27,497 nucleotides of DNA from Chara braunii (GCA_003427395.1 BFEA01000162.1:920009-947505); one strand, 5' to 3'. Counted from the stretch's first letter, positions 10,887 through 21,649 are shown. Program-made: numbers and translations. Notes: a model not told the origin generated them from the sequence alone.

Positions 10887-11462
10887 TCACCCCTGCCTCC
10901 CAAACCCCCTCTCTGCAACCTCTCTTTTTCCTCCCGAGTCCCATGGATAAAACTCATCGCCCTTCCACCCCTCACCGCATCGCCAGATCAGCATCTGATT
11001 CATCTCATGCACGTCAAAATTTTCATGCGAGAGGGCGGGAAGAAACCGAATAGCCCTCACCTTAGTAGCTAGCCCATCGCCAGATCTTGGTTGGACGCCG
11101 ATTGTGTAGATCAAAGTGGGCAAGACAATCATGACTGAAGATTGTATTTCAGATGTCATCGTCGGAGTCGCTATTGTTGTCGTTGGAAAAATTGTTGGTG
11201 TTGATGATGTCATCGCGGTTGGCGCTGTTGATGTAGGTAGTGTTTCAAATGTCATCGTCCAAATCGTTGTTGTTGTCATTTGAATAATTATTGGAGTTGA
11301 TGATGCTATCGCGGTTGGCGCTGTTTTTGTCGTTTGAATTTTTTTTGGTGTTGATGATGCCTTCGCAGTTGGCGATGTTGATGTAGATATAGTTAAAGAA
11401 CTTGTTTCAGATGTCCTCGTGAGAAGCGATGTTGTTGTCGTGATAAAGAACGCGGATATCAT
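10887..11462 (-). CDS. Ser/Thr-rich hypothetical protein, 191 aa
   Basis: Starting at the ATG at 11462 (the open frame extends upstream to a GTG at 11513), the N-terminal half is Ser/Thr/Pro-rich. It is built from three degenerate copies of a block containing TAPTAMTSSTP-like words. The C-terminal half is complex and protein-like (KVRAIRFLPALSHENFDVHE, then Trp/Gly/Glu-rich sequence). The repeat block, read one frame over, gives Asn/Asp-rich sequence ending in DDDI-stop three times, so the Ser/Thr frame is the one kept open. The function is unknown. Its ATG overlaps the TGA of the upstream ORF as ATGA, so the two may be one gene split by a frameshift or intron. Confidence 0.35.
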   Translation of the reverse strand: MISAFFITTTTSLLTRTSETSSLTISTSTSPTAKASSTPKKIQTTKTAPTAIASSTPIIIQMTTTTIWTMTFETLPTSTAPTAMTSSTPTIFPTTTIATPTMTSEIQSSVMIVLPTLIYTIGVQPRSGDGLATKVRAIRFLPALSHENFDVHEMNQMLIWRCGEGWKGDEFYPWDSGGKREVAERGFGRQG

Positions 11463-11953
11463 CGTCGCTTCTGAAAGTTGCTGCGAACCACTTGAGGCAG
11501 CGCTCGCAAACACCTCCCCAGATGTGCGTATTCCCCCTTATCACACAGATCGCTCTCTTCCTCGTAAATCGCATAGCAATTGCCCATCAAGGAGTCCACG
11601 AGCTGCCAATCAAGGAGATCATCCAGCTGTGGATCAGGCCCCTCTTCAAGCTCCCAAGGGACATCCATCATCCTCTGCCGCTTATCCTTCAGCCATGCGG
11701 TCCTTGAAGTCTCCCCCCCTACAACTTCAGACCAATCACGAACTTTTGAGGACACAAGAGTCACCATCTCCCTCAGCCGACGCTTCCCCTCCTTCAACTT
11801 GTAGATCCAATTTTCCACCACTTGTTGTAGATTTGCTGTCAAAGTCATTTCCGTCCCCTTGCCGTACCTTTCATCCGATAGAGCGCCATTCGCAAGGACG
11901 CCATCTACACGATGATTACAGGATTTACTTGTCCTGCCCTTATCGCTGTCCAT
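11459..11953 (-). CDS. Hypothetical helical protein, 164 aa
   Basis: This frame has an ATG at 11953 with an in-frame TAG 24 bp upstream and a TGA at 11459-11461. The composition is balanced and predicts helices: a Leu/Lys/Arg stretch (ENWIYKLKEGKRRLREMVTL), then an acidic segment (ELEEGPDPQLDDLLDWQLVD) and a Cys-containing end. It resembles real protein more than neighbouring ORFs do, but I recognise no family. It is followed by the Ser/Thr-rich ORF in another frame with a 4-bp overlap. Together they may be exons or frameshifted halves of one minus-strand gene. Confidence 0.4.
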   Translation of the reverse strand: MDSDKGRTSKSCNHRVDGVLANGALSDERYGKGTEMTLTANLQQVVENWIYKLKEGKRRLREMVTLVSSKVRDWSEVVGGETSRTAWLKDKRQRMMDVPWELEEGPDPQLDDLLDWQLVDSLMGNCYAIYEEESDLCDKGEYAHLGRCLRALPQVVRSNFQKRR

Positions 11954-11963
11954 TCTGCCCTCG

Positions 11964-12212
11964 TCAAACCTCCTCTAGACACGAAGTTTGACCTAAAATT
12001 TCCATAACGATGGCGTCAACGCCGTCAGTCCCCCTCATGGCCACCGAGACGTTGGGTGACAAGACCGTCGGACCCCCCAGCTGTTCGCTCCCCGTGCGCT
12101 CGCGAAGTAACGCTCTAACTCTTGAAAGCGGTTGACGACTCTTGAAACATTCCCGCGTTGCAAGAGTGGTGTGGCGAGGCCCTAAGTCCAACCAATGCAA
12201 TTACAGTCCACG
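11964..12212. other. Short intergenic gap before the SINE
   Basis: No supported gene. A 78-codon minus-strand frame at 11964-12200 has no recognisable features and is probably chance. Confidence 0.4.
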
Positions 12213-12630
12213 ATGGAGCGGCCTAGCTCAGTTGGTAAGGCATGCAAGTGGCATTCAGGAGGTCTTGGGTTCAATTCCCATTGGTCTCATGTACCTTCCT
12301 GGGCAAGTTTGGCGCCCGCCACCTAGAGATAGGCCGTTGGTCCCCCCGAGTGGCATTTAGCAGAGACTGCTGATGTTCATAGGGGGAGGGGACTGGAGGG
12401 GAGGCACAGCAACTGGCCAATGGAAGAAGCTCGGTCCTCAGGCTGATGCTACTGGCTGACCCCTAACCGGTATCCCCCACCTGCTGGTGGGAGCAGCTTC
12501 CGCATGTTCCCTCGTAGGAGGCTTGAGCATGAATGGGTTAGGGTTTGATGTTAGGGTTTGATGTTTGGATTGTTTTACAGAATCGGGCCTCATGCCCCAT
12601 TTACCATGAAAAAAAAAAAAAAAAAAAAAA
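12213..12630 (+). mobile_element. tRNA-derived SINE with poly(A) tail
   Basis: The head carries an RNA polymerase III A box, TAGCTCAGTTGG (12224-12235), and a B box, GGTTCAATTCC (12268-12278), with starts 44 bp apart as in a tRNA. The acceptor arms do not pair, so this is not a working tRNA gene. A non-tRNA body of about 330 bp follows and ends in 22 A (12609-12630). That head-body-tail layout is the classic SINE structure; it would be transcribed by pol III and mobilised by a LINE. No clear target-site duplication is visible, in part because the right flank runs into an assembly artefact. Confidence 0.75.
12224..12278 (+). promoter_or_regulatory. Internal pol III A and B boxes of the SINE
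   Basis: The A box is at 12224-12235 and the B box at 12268-12278. Both match the tRNA consensus closely apart from an A for G in the B box. They are the only promoter the SINE needs. Confidence 0.75.
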
Positions 12631-12945
12631 GACAGGATTGCACCCATTGAAGCAGTCTTACCGTCCTTCCCCTAGCTTACCCAAGGCCAAGCGGAACTCG
12701 GATTGGCCTGAGCGACTTATACCCCTTCCCTTACCCTACGGCTGTCTCTTATACACATCTAGATGTGTATAAGAGACAGGGGCATCTCAGCCCCATGGCC
12801 CTGTTGTCAGATTCCAGAAACTCAAAAAAAAAAAAAAGACAGGATTGCACCCATTGAAGCAGTCTTACCGTCCTTCCCCTAGCTTACCCAAGGCCAAGCG
12901 GAACTCGGATTGGCCTGAGCGACTTATACCCCTTCCCTTACCCTA
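12631..12945. other. Artefactual 108-bp duplication around sequencing adapter
   Basis: Bases 12631-12738 recur identically at 12838-12945, each preceded by a poly(A) run (22 A and 14 A). Between them lies the adapter junction at 12742-12779 plus about 45 bp of unrelated sequence. A perfect 108-bp repeat in a window where all other repeats are diverged, split by adapter, points to a mis-joined mate-pair read. Confidence 0.9.
12742..12779. other. Nextera transposase mosaic-end junction adapter
   Basis: CTGTCTCTTATACACATCT is followed directly by its reverse complement AGATGTGTATAAGAGACAG. This 38-bp palindrome is the circularisation junction of Nextera mate-pair libraries. It is synthetic and not part of the organism. 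Confidence 0.97.
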
Positions 12946-13025
12946 GGGTCTGAGAAAGGTACTGGTGGTTTAACGGATGTCCCGAAGGACAGGGACATAT
13001 TTCTTTCTCTCTCTCACTAAGGGTT

Positions 13026-13160
13026 GGACCCCACATGACCGCGGAATGGAAAAACTTTGCCGCAAAACAGTTTCCAGGACCCCACAGCCTGCAGCAGATG
13101 TCCATTGTTCAGGAAAAGGTGAAATTTCTCCCGCAAACCGTTTTCCGGGACCCCACAGAC
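13026..13160 (+). repeat. GGACCCCAC module, three copies
   Basis: GGACCCCAC occurs at 13026, 13077 and 13148. The spacers contain GGAA...TTTCC and CCGCAAA(A/C)C words, so the units are about 51 and 71 bp. The same nonamer recurs in three copies at 24135-24237, again with a 51-bp first interval. This is probably a diverged minisatellite or part of a dispersed element. Confidence 0.6.
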
Positions 13161-13790
13161 CGAAGATTGTTGTTTTCGGGCATAAATACATAGCTTACGA
13201 ATTATACATGGCCTACAAGCTACATACACAAGTTTCCACACATGGTGTTGTCTGTACATCTTGATACATAGATACACGGAGCATACATTGCCTTCGGGTA
13301 TACACATAGATTGCGAACTACACAACTATCCGATTGGGGGGGTCTAGTCACTGGGTGGGGTCTAGTATCTGCAGTAGGTACAGGTAAGGGCCGTCGGAGT
13401 CCCTACTAATATTCCGACAGAATTGCCTGGTGGCTATACAAGGCACTGTTGATGCCGAGCCTGAAAATGCCCTACGTGCCAATTTTTGCCGAGCCTGCAA
13501 GGGGCGGGAACCAAAATGGGACATTTGTTGCTTGGCACAGATGCCGCCCCTTATGCTGGCCTTGCTGCCAGCTGGTGGGCCCATGCCGTCGATTTCTTGT
13601 TTCTACATGTCTACCTGAAAATGGCCTCAACAAAAGTGCAGCCAAATCCATTCCAGAGGAGCTCGCTAGTAGGTATCGGGCCTCCCTCCAATACTCTAGA
13701 CTCTAGACTTTCATGAGTGACGCCTTGCTCCACTTACTCCAGACACCAACTCACAAAAACACACTTCGAGAGTTATCAGAAAGCAAACTT
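13161..13790. other. Intergenic stretch, no gene seen
   Basis: It holds ATACA-rich low-complexity sequence (13185-13325), a short GGGGTCTAGT duplication near 13337-13370 and mixed sequence. The ORFs here are short, overlap in several frames and show no family features. Confidence 0.4.
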
Positions 13791-13960
13791 TTTTTTTTTA
13801 AAAAACACCCCCACCGGTGCTAGTGGTGCTGATAAGAGCAGACAGTGCCAGACACCACTACCACCCGGGGCGAGGCTCCATCTATTGGTGGGGAGCATCA
13901 CCTGCTGGAAAACGAGTCCAGCGTTCCATATACAAAATGTAATCAGGGAACATCAGATAA
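13791..13960 (-). repeat. Dispersed retroposon-like repeat, copy 1
   Basis: On the minus strand this reads as a body ending in an A-rich tail (T run at 13789-13800 on plus). The block GCTCCATCTATTGGTGGGG followed by CACCTGCTGGAA matches 22632-22668 closely, and both copies sit next to a T run. No pol III boxes are visible, so I call it only a dispersed, probably reverse-transcribed repeat. Confidence 0.5.
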
Positions 13961-13961
13961 A

Positions 13962-14530
13962 CAATCCTGCCAGCATTGATTACCCTAGATTACAGGGGAT
14001 TGACTGAGCAGGATGTTGGAAAAAACTTGGGAGAACGATTTTTAGAACAATAACTGGAGAAAACCTGCCAGTATTGACTGCTCTGGACTCCAGAACTGGT
14101 TGTGAAGGCTCTCTAACTGTAATCACCAAACCAACTGTCCATAATCTGCAGACGCCATGGGCCTGGAAACAGCAGCCCTCATGCAGAAAGATGCCTGAGA
14201 TGCGTAGGCGAGTAGCAGGAGTCCAGCTGATCCCCTTCTCCTTCTTCCACCCTTCATCTGGTCAGGGTACCGGGAGGAGCCACAGGTGGGCACCAGTGGG
14301 TCCTCCCGTCACCCAGCCCTTCCTCGAACGGTCCCCTTGCAACCATGCAACCATGCGATCATCTGCCGGGTGTAACCAACTGTCATCCCTCCTTGCCATA
14401 TCAAATTGTTAATCTTTTTTTTCTTTTTTTTTTTACAATGAAATACATTGGAATATATCAGAAAAACTTGGAGGAGGATCTTGCCAGTATTGATTGCCCT
14501 GGAGCTTAGGGGATTGACTGAGCAGGGGAG
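13962..14530 (+). repeat. Degenerate repeats of a CCTGCCAGTATTGATTGCCCTGG-like block
   Basis: Related blocks lie near 13964, 14064 and 14481. The first and third are followed by GGGGATTGACTGAGCAGG. A separate block containing CCGGGAGGAGCCAC and GGGCACCAGTGGG occurs at about 14257-14323 and again at 14692-14763. The region appears to be old tandemly rearranged repeat with no gene. Confidence 0.5.
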
Positions 14531-15001
14531 ACCTCTTCACCCTGAATTCGGCGCCAGATTTCAACTGCTACGTATTGGCCCCTCCCTCCCTCCAATAGCC
14601 CCAGTCCCTTTCTTGACGATACGCAACGAACACTCTTGAAGAAAATGTAGCAGGCGTAACGTAGGTGGTCCCTATCTCATTTTGCAGCCTTTGACTGGTT
14701 GAGGGGTCCGGGAGGAGCCACTGGGGGGCACCAGTGGGACCTCCTCCCAGCACCCTGCCCATCCCCTAGAACCTTGCTCCACTTCGAAACCCACCACCTG
14801 CTCTCTCTACGTCATGTTAACACAAAAATAGTGGGACCTCCTCCTGATGCCCTGCAGCTTCCCCTGCCAAACCTTTCTTTCAAAGAATGCCACTTGCCCC
14901 CTCTGTGTCATACTGCCAGCAGTCAGAGGGGGATGGAAAAGCAAGAAATGAAAAAAGGCGGTTTTGACGCAGCAAAAGGCTGACAAAAGAATAATGGACA
15001 C
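14531..15001. other. Repeat-bearing stretch upstream of the LINE
   Basis: Apart from the second copy of the GGGCACCAGTGGG block (14692-14763), no gene or RNA is supportable here. The true 5' end of the LINE may lie within the last 100 bp. Confidence 0.4.
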
Positions 15002-15095
15002 ATGGCAGAGCATCCCCTGCGGGCACTCAGAGGTTCGAATTTAGCCCTGGTTGCCCCCAAGGCAGCAAAAGCCAGAGGAAGAACGGGACGAGTTA

Positions 15096-16876
15096 ATGAC
15101 GGATTATTACTGGATTGAATTTCGGCACGTACCCATAGAAATTCAAGGGGCATTTTTACAGGAACTCGCTCAGAAATATGAGATTGTTGACTTTATTGAT
15201 CCCCTCCCCCCCCGCGTGCCTCCAAGGGATGATTATCTTATGATTGCCTTGGACTTACCCAACGGCCACATCTTTACCATCGACGATGTGATTCTCTTTC
15301 TAGTTGGGGGGAGGGACTTCAGGATACACAGTGCTCACAAGAAAAGGCCATGGTGTTTCAAATGTCAGGCGTGTGGTCACCTTCCCCCAGACCCGGAGTG
15401 CCCCCATCACCCGGACAAAAAAAAACAAATCAACTGGTCGCCTGTTACGCGACCCCTTCAAAGTCACCTGGTGGAGGACGGTGGATGCAGGGCACGTAGG
15501 CTGGGTCTACGTGGATGAGCCAAAAGAAGGAGGAGGGGTGACGGGGTGGGAATGAGAAAAAGAAGGTGAGGCAAACTGGGATGCAAAACCCCCAAACCAA
15601 TGGACCCCCCCTAAATCAGTAGAGGTGCGAATGAAAAAATCCATCAACGCCCCTAGTCTTCCAAAAGAGGACTCCATGCCAAGCAAGGTTGCCCCCCAGA
15701 CGAAGGCCATGACAAAACCAAGGCCTCAAGACTTTATTTCCTCGACGGACATAGGGGAACTGTGGCAGCCCCTGCCCTCCAAAAAGAAGGCACCTCTAAG
15801 CCAACAAGGTAAGCGACTAAACAAATCAATTGGAACTGACAACCGTTTCCAGGTATTGGCAGCAGAGGTGGGGAACAGACAAGAGGGACAGCAAGGCCAC
15901 CCGCTGCAAAGTGAAGAAGGGAAGAATGGCACAAGGCAGGAAAAGCAAGAATCCTCAGGCGGGGTAAGGGCATCCGACAGAAGAGAAGGGACACCATCTG
16001 GCAAAGAGGGTGGGTTTCAGGCGTATAAGAGGGGAGGGGAAAAGGGTGGAGGGGAGAAGGGGGACCAAAAGGGACAACTTGGGGAGGAGAAAGGAGATGG
16101 GGAGAAGGACGATGAGAAGGCACAGGAAAGAAGGAAGCATCTGACTCAGGAGGGGGAAGCGTCACAGCAGAGGGTAGAGAAGCCCACCTAAAGAGAAGAA
16201 ATAATTATAGACCCTCCCCATGGAACTTCAGCTAGCAGGGACCCCCCCCTAGGAAAGGATCCGTTCTTACAAATCTTCGTACCGCAACCCATGGATTGGG
16301 AACCACCAACACTTGCCCGTGATGTGGAAATGACAGACACAGCTCTCGAAGCTTGGGGGGCGAAAGGGGAAGAAGATATGGAAACCAGATTAAAGAACCT
16401 GGTAGACTGGCTAATTGGCCAGCTCCAGAGCCTTTATACAGGGTAGTGAGAGCAATATTGGGACGAGGCCTACGTACAACTTTTTGCCTTCTTGGATGAG
16501 AGCCCCAACCTGAAGCAAGTTATGCAGCAAGGCCCGCCCCCGGATTTGGACTGGCAACAGATATCGTGTAGGATCTGGAATATCGTGCACAACATCTTTC
16601 AGCCCCCCAAAACAATTGAATCCCCTGAACCTGCGGGCATGCACGATATGTCTGATTTGGAAAATAACCTCACACTCCCCTGATCAGCCCTCGACAAGGG
16701 CAGTGTTACAGGTCACGAAGACCTCTCAAGCCGAGCAAGGAGATAGAGAGGCGGCAAAGATAGAAGGAAAAGGCCCATCGAAAAGGGTCAAACTGCGCCA
16801 CTTCATAGAGAAAGGTCTATACCACAAAGGCCTGCCTAAGGGGGACAAGATACTCGTATTACCGATTAGAAGTTAA
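15096..16876 (+). pseudogene. LINE ORF1 (RNA-binding, zinc knuckle), broken
   Basis: ORF1 proteins coat LINE RNA. The first ATG in the open frame is at 15096. An N-terminal fold of about 85 residues (YYWIEFRHVPIEIQG onward, resembling plant ORF1 domains of the DUF4283 kind) leads to a knuckle at 15354-15401 (C-x2-C-x4-H-x6-C). The frame shifts at the A tract near 15418-15425. A long Lys/Glu/Gly-rich hydrophilic region follows from 15625 to 16191. After a TAA at 16189 the same frame continues as convincing protein through tandem TAG-TGA stops at 16444-16449 to 16683. A final piece (about 16690-16876) is in another frame. The tandem stops sit in a Trp-rich context (see findings). Confidence 0.65.
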
Positions 16877-17344
16877 GCGAGGCGGTGGGAGTTAGGTCTG
16901 TCACCTACAGAGACTGAAAACCCGTACACTTCTGCTTATGGGGGAATGACTCTACATGGATGACACATGCAGAGGGAAGGAGCACTCAGAATCCACGAAG
17001 TCACAAACTTCATTGCCAGCCACTACGAACCAGGGGCAAATACCACCATTAGTGTATCGACAGAAGGCTTGTAAATGGCCTATAAGGACCTTTATGTGTT
17101 GTTCGAAGAAAACACAGAGGCAGGATTACAATAGTACACACATAATATGCTTCTAGATATCCAACAGTTGAAGACCAAGTCAAGTAAAGTGTGGTCTACA
17201 GACGACCTGCTTACTTGCATCTGCACACTACTCCGGAAAAATATTTTCAACAAAGGGGTGGATTGGGAGTCCCAGGAATGAACACAATTACAAAATAGAT
17301 AAGGAAGGGCCTAGGCTGATGGCCACAGATTAAAATAACGCACA

Positions 17345-20300
17345 ATGGATTGGGTGGAAGTGGTGTATGGAAAGAACTGGAAATGGAAACACATCCTACA
17401 ACAGGCGGATCTAGATGTCAGAACGATTAATGTAAACGGTCTGGCATCACGTACTCCGAAAAAAATAAAAGCGTTAAGGGACCTAAAGAGAGGAGTAGGA
17501 GGGAGAGTGTGGCCAGACGTGGTGTGCGTACAAGAGACCCACATATTGGACATACCTGAACACCACAGGGCCCATAAACAGGCCTGACCCTATCAAGTTT
17601 ACCAAACATTTGCCCCACGTCCAGGGAGCTCAAGGGTGGCGATCTAGATCCCCCCTGAATCACGATTAAAAGTGGTCTATTAGGAGAAGGATGAGGAAGA
17701 AGGACGGTGGGTGAAAATTTTGGGGATGCTGGAACTAGAGATAGTGTGCATAATAGCGATATATGCCTCAAATACAACCCGAGAAAGAAAGAGATTCTTT
17801 GAGAAAATTGAAACCATCCCCATCCCAGGAGTTCCACTAATATTAGCAGCAGACTTCAATGCAGCACCGGACATATGGCTGGATCGATGGAGACTTTCTC
17901 ATACCACTACATATAATGCAGAGGAGGATGAGCAGATGTTGAAGGATTTATGTACTTTCCTCTCACTTTATGATACCTTTAGACACATGAACCCTACAGA
18001 AAGAGCGTTCACCTGCATCCAAAACAATGATCCGACCAGGCTATCTAAATCCCGTATTGACTTGATCTTGGCCTCAGAGGAACTAGGAGGAGGATTTTCA
18101 TTGGTTGTGATATTTCCAATCACCCTGTACCCGGGGCTAGATCAAAGGATGTGTATGGTTGTATGGACTTTCCATAAGCATCCACACCAAGGCGCCAGTT
18201 ACTACAAATTGAACGTCTCCCTGCTTAAAACCAAGTTTATTCAAAATTATTTACATCAGACATGAGACTTCTGGAAGGACAGTCGTCCACAACAAGAATC
18301 ACATATTGACTGGTTTAACAATGGTTTGTTTTTCATGGCAGAAAAAAACAACGAATTTTCTAAATATTTAGCCGCCCAACGATATCAACAGGAGATCACA
18401 ACTATGCGAGACCTAGTGAATGCTGAGCAGGAGCAGAATTCGCAAGGGCATGACCAGATCTCTACCGAATTACAGGAACGCATTCAAAACCTTAAAGATA
18501 ACTTTTTTGAGCATGCACAATACCGATGGCAAGGAGCCCAAACGAGGGCAAGGCTATCCAAATTCGCTACGGAAGTGGCGATGGATTCACGCGTCTTCAA
18601 TGTGGCTAAAATACGACTTCAATGAACCTCGATTAAGGCCCTGTACGAACCGAATGCTAGAGATTCAGACCCGACCACAACCACAACCCACTGTATGAAG
18701 ATAAAATACGATTTCTACAATGAATTATTTTCCTCACACATTGACAAATCAGATACAGAACGTCACGATCAGCTGATAGAAGAATTCTTGGAACCAATGA
18801 ACAAGGCCTTAACACATGAACAGCGTAACTCTGTGGAAGCCCCGCTCTCTAAAAGCAAGATGTGGACGACCCTGATGCAAATGAAGAAGGAAAAAACCCC
18901 TGGCATAGATGGTTTCCCCAAAGAGTTCTGGGAGACCACATGAGACTTTATGAGCCAGGACGTTATGAAATTTTACGATGAGGTCTGACGTACAGGGGGA
19001 ATGGGGGAATGGGTAGGGCAAGGGATACTGACCTTACTGTACAAAAAGGGGGCAAGATGGACATCAAAAACTATACACCAATAACATTACTTACGGTAGT
19101 GTACAAAATGTTGTCCAAAGCCCTGACAAATAGATTGATCCCAGTGATGGAGGATATTATCCACTCTGCTCAAACTGACTTTATGGAAAACAGGAACATA
19201 CAAGAAAACATTTTGTTAATCCATGAAATACTCCAGTTAACGAGACACTCGCGTCAGAATGTCGCCTTAGTTTTCATCGATTTAAAAAAAACATATGATC
19301 ATGTAGACTGGTTCTTTCTGGACAAATGTCTAGAGCAAATGAACTTTGGGCCAGATTTCAAACATTGGATACGAATCCTGCATCAGAATGTCACCACATG
19401 CGTACAGGTAAACGGAAGCCTTGCGCCGCTTATATGACTATAACGTTCGGTACGCCAGGGGGATCCAATCGCCCCCTTCCTCTTTCTGATTATCATGGAG
19501 GCATTAGTTGCTAACTTCCGGGCCAATAAAAACATCACAAAAATGAAGTTACACACATTCCGGAGGACGCAATCCGAGTATGCTCCTTGTTTGCAGACGA
19601 CCTTACAATAATGGTGGAGGCCACATACCACCATATGGAAGAAATCCAACAAATGATGGACAAATTTGCAAGAGTGTCAGATATGAAAGTGAATTGGGGA
19701 TCCAAGACGCAGGGTTGGTGGATCCACTACCAGGGGGGGCGGCCTCCTGATTTCCCGTACATTGCTTGGAAACCACTACAAGCCCCGATGAGGATACTGG
19801 GGGTGTCTATGACCACGGAGGGGCGCCCCCCAATAAACGGCGAATGAATTGGTACCCCGGCTCAGCACAAACTTAATAACCGAAAAAACAAACACACATC
19901 CCTATTTGGAAGAGCGTTGGTGCTCAATAATGTGATTTTCGCAACATTCTGGTATAAATCCTTATTGTGGCCATTGTGTAAAGAAGCCTTGAAAAGCCTA
20001 AGGAAAAAAGCAGCAGCCTTCTTATGGAGGGGGGATGGAGAGCTGCCCAACGCTATAAGCCGGGTGACCTGGAGCTCAATCATACAACCAAAAGCAGCGG
20101 GTGGCTTGGGAGTAATTGGCCCCGACATTCAAGCGCATGCGCTACGAATAAAATGAATCAAGAAACTGATCTTCTCCCCCCAAAATCCATGGAGTGTTCT
20201 AACCGTGGAACACCTGGCTCGCTTGGCCCCAACAACTCCCCACACGACTCACCCACTGACTTGGTTGGAGGATCGGTTTTGGACAGTCTCACGCAAACTC

Positions 20301-21450
20301 CCGCAGGATAGAGCAGAAGCGGAAGGAGAGGGGCAGAAGCTGGATAGTTTCTGACCATCCTTGCTACAAACCTAGCACAGACTTCCACTTCCAGATAGGG
20401 CTCCCCCGGACCGATGGGAAGAAATCTACCGACAACCCCTCTTTGGGAATAGATGGGTAACAAATACGAGGGGTTGTGTTATGGTAAGTTCGTCGTCACC
20501 TCGGAAGAGTTGGGTTAAAAATGGGATACAGAGAGTAAGGAAGTGGGACGACGACAGGAAGGATTGGAAAACAGGGGATCAACTGCGAGGCCCCCTAAGG
20601 CATTGCCATCACATAGAGGAGCTACTGGAACATGTAATTGAACTTATCCCACTTGACTGGTACCGGACCCTCAAACGAGGTCCCACCCTGAAGCAAGGGA
20701 TTGAGTGGCGAATACGGGGACCCAGCAGGGCATCGGTCTGATCCATTGGTCTCACCACAAATAACCCTAGTTGAGGACTACACTATTACCAAAACGGGTT
20801 CCCTCCAAGGTAGTAGAACACCCTTTGTATGGAGAGACAGGTCATCACTGTATAGGGTAAGGGTTATAGAGGAGAAGGGTCATAAGGTGGCTTTCCAACC
20901 GGAATAAACAATCAAAGACCTGCCTTTGGACCCAGCGGAATGGATCTTGCAGCATCCCCAAAAGGGAAGAGCCGCTAGGACAAGCCATACTAGCCATATT
21001 AGTCTATACCAGATCTCGGTTAAATCAGCCTATAAAATGCTCAGACCTAAGAGACACTTGAGAGACATAGTGAACGACAGATGGGTCAAACACTTGAATT
21101 TGGATCGATCCCTCCTGTCACCAATCAAATGGTTTAGAGAACAAAAATCTAAACCTATGAAGATTTCCTCTCTTCAGTGGCAGATAGCTCACCGCTGTCT
21201 GCCAACCAATGACTGGTTGACAGACCGTACGAACCTCGAGCAAAGAGGGTTACTGCTCCCATGGTGTCAGCGCTGCCAGAGCTTCTTCCCCCTTTGCAAA
21301 AAAAGCGGAAACCATCGAACACATTTTCATGCAATGTCCAATTGCGCAGTTCATATGGAGATGGTGGGACCGCAATTGGCGAAAAATGATACCTGTCTGT
21401 CAACCCAACCCTGTCCGGCAGCCCCCCTGGTAATTGTTCCCTTGTCAGAC
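17345..21450 (+). pseudogene. LINE ORF2 (endonuclease and reverse transcriptase), broken
   Basis: The ATG at 17345 opens the frame. The endonuclease shows NVNGL and VVCVQETH (17430-17545), then LAADFN (about 17840) and SRIDLIL (about 18050). The reverse transcriptase shows KEKTPGIDGFPKEFW (18888-18935), NYTPITLL (about 19070), catalytic FIDLKKTYDHVDW (19273-19311), RSVRQGDPIAPFLF (19444-19485) and FADD (19590-19601). PKAAGGLGV at about 20089-20115 and a C-terminal zinc domain with WCQRC (about 21262), then a second His/Cys cluster one frame over after A7 at 21298, complete it. One frame runs from 17345 to about 19040 through seven TGA/TAG stops, then shifts at homopolymers near 19045, 19555, 20720 and 21300. 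It is inactive. Together ORF1 and ORF2 would act in target-primed reverse transcription in the nucleus. Confidence 0.85.
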
Positions 21451-21649
21451 TTTTCAACCCCACACATTTCCCCTTTTTTTTTGGGGGGGTAACTAGGGCT
21501 CAGTCACGAAAGCAGTTTGTAAATGCACTTGGAACTGCCTGTTTGCAGTCCAGTACCGTCCCAAGTTTCAACTGCAGTCGAAACACTTCACAGCATAAAA
21601 GTCGCAATGCCAAGTTTGCAACTGCAGTCCAGTCCGCCACGTGGCCTCC

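Larger units (their letters stand above)
15002..21478 (+). mobile_element. Decayed L1-like LINE (non-LTR retrotransposon)
   Basis: One plus-strand element of about 6.5 kb carries, in order, an ORF1-type protein with a zinc knuckle, an apurinic-like endonuclease, a reverse transcriptase with an FADD box, and a C-terminal zinc-binding domain of the zf-RVT type. This order is diagnostic of plant L1-clade LINEs. Both ORFs are interrupted by many stops and several frameshifts, so it is dead. The 5' end is uncertain. The 3' end is lost where the sequence meets a T/G-rich junction and the inverted-repeat element at 21491; no A-tail is present. Confidence 0.85.

Noticed and set aside
12224-12285. Functional tRNA gene
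   Set aside because: Both promoter boxes are good, but the acceptor arms do not pair and the D and T stems are imperfect. The long body and A-tail make it a SINE.
12631-12945. Recent segmental duplication
   Set aside because: The perfect 108-bp repeat is separated by a synthetic adapter junction, so it is an assembly artefact.
16444-20375. Alternative genetic code in which TGA/TAG mean Trp
   Set aside because: Both TGA and TAG would have to be recoded, other ORFs here end at TGA normally, and the LINE also has frameshifts. Decay is simpler.
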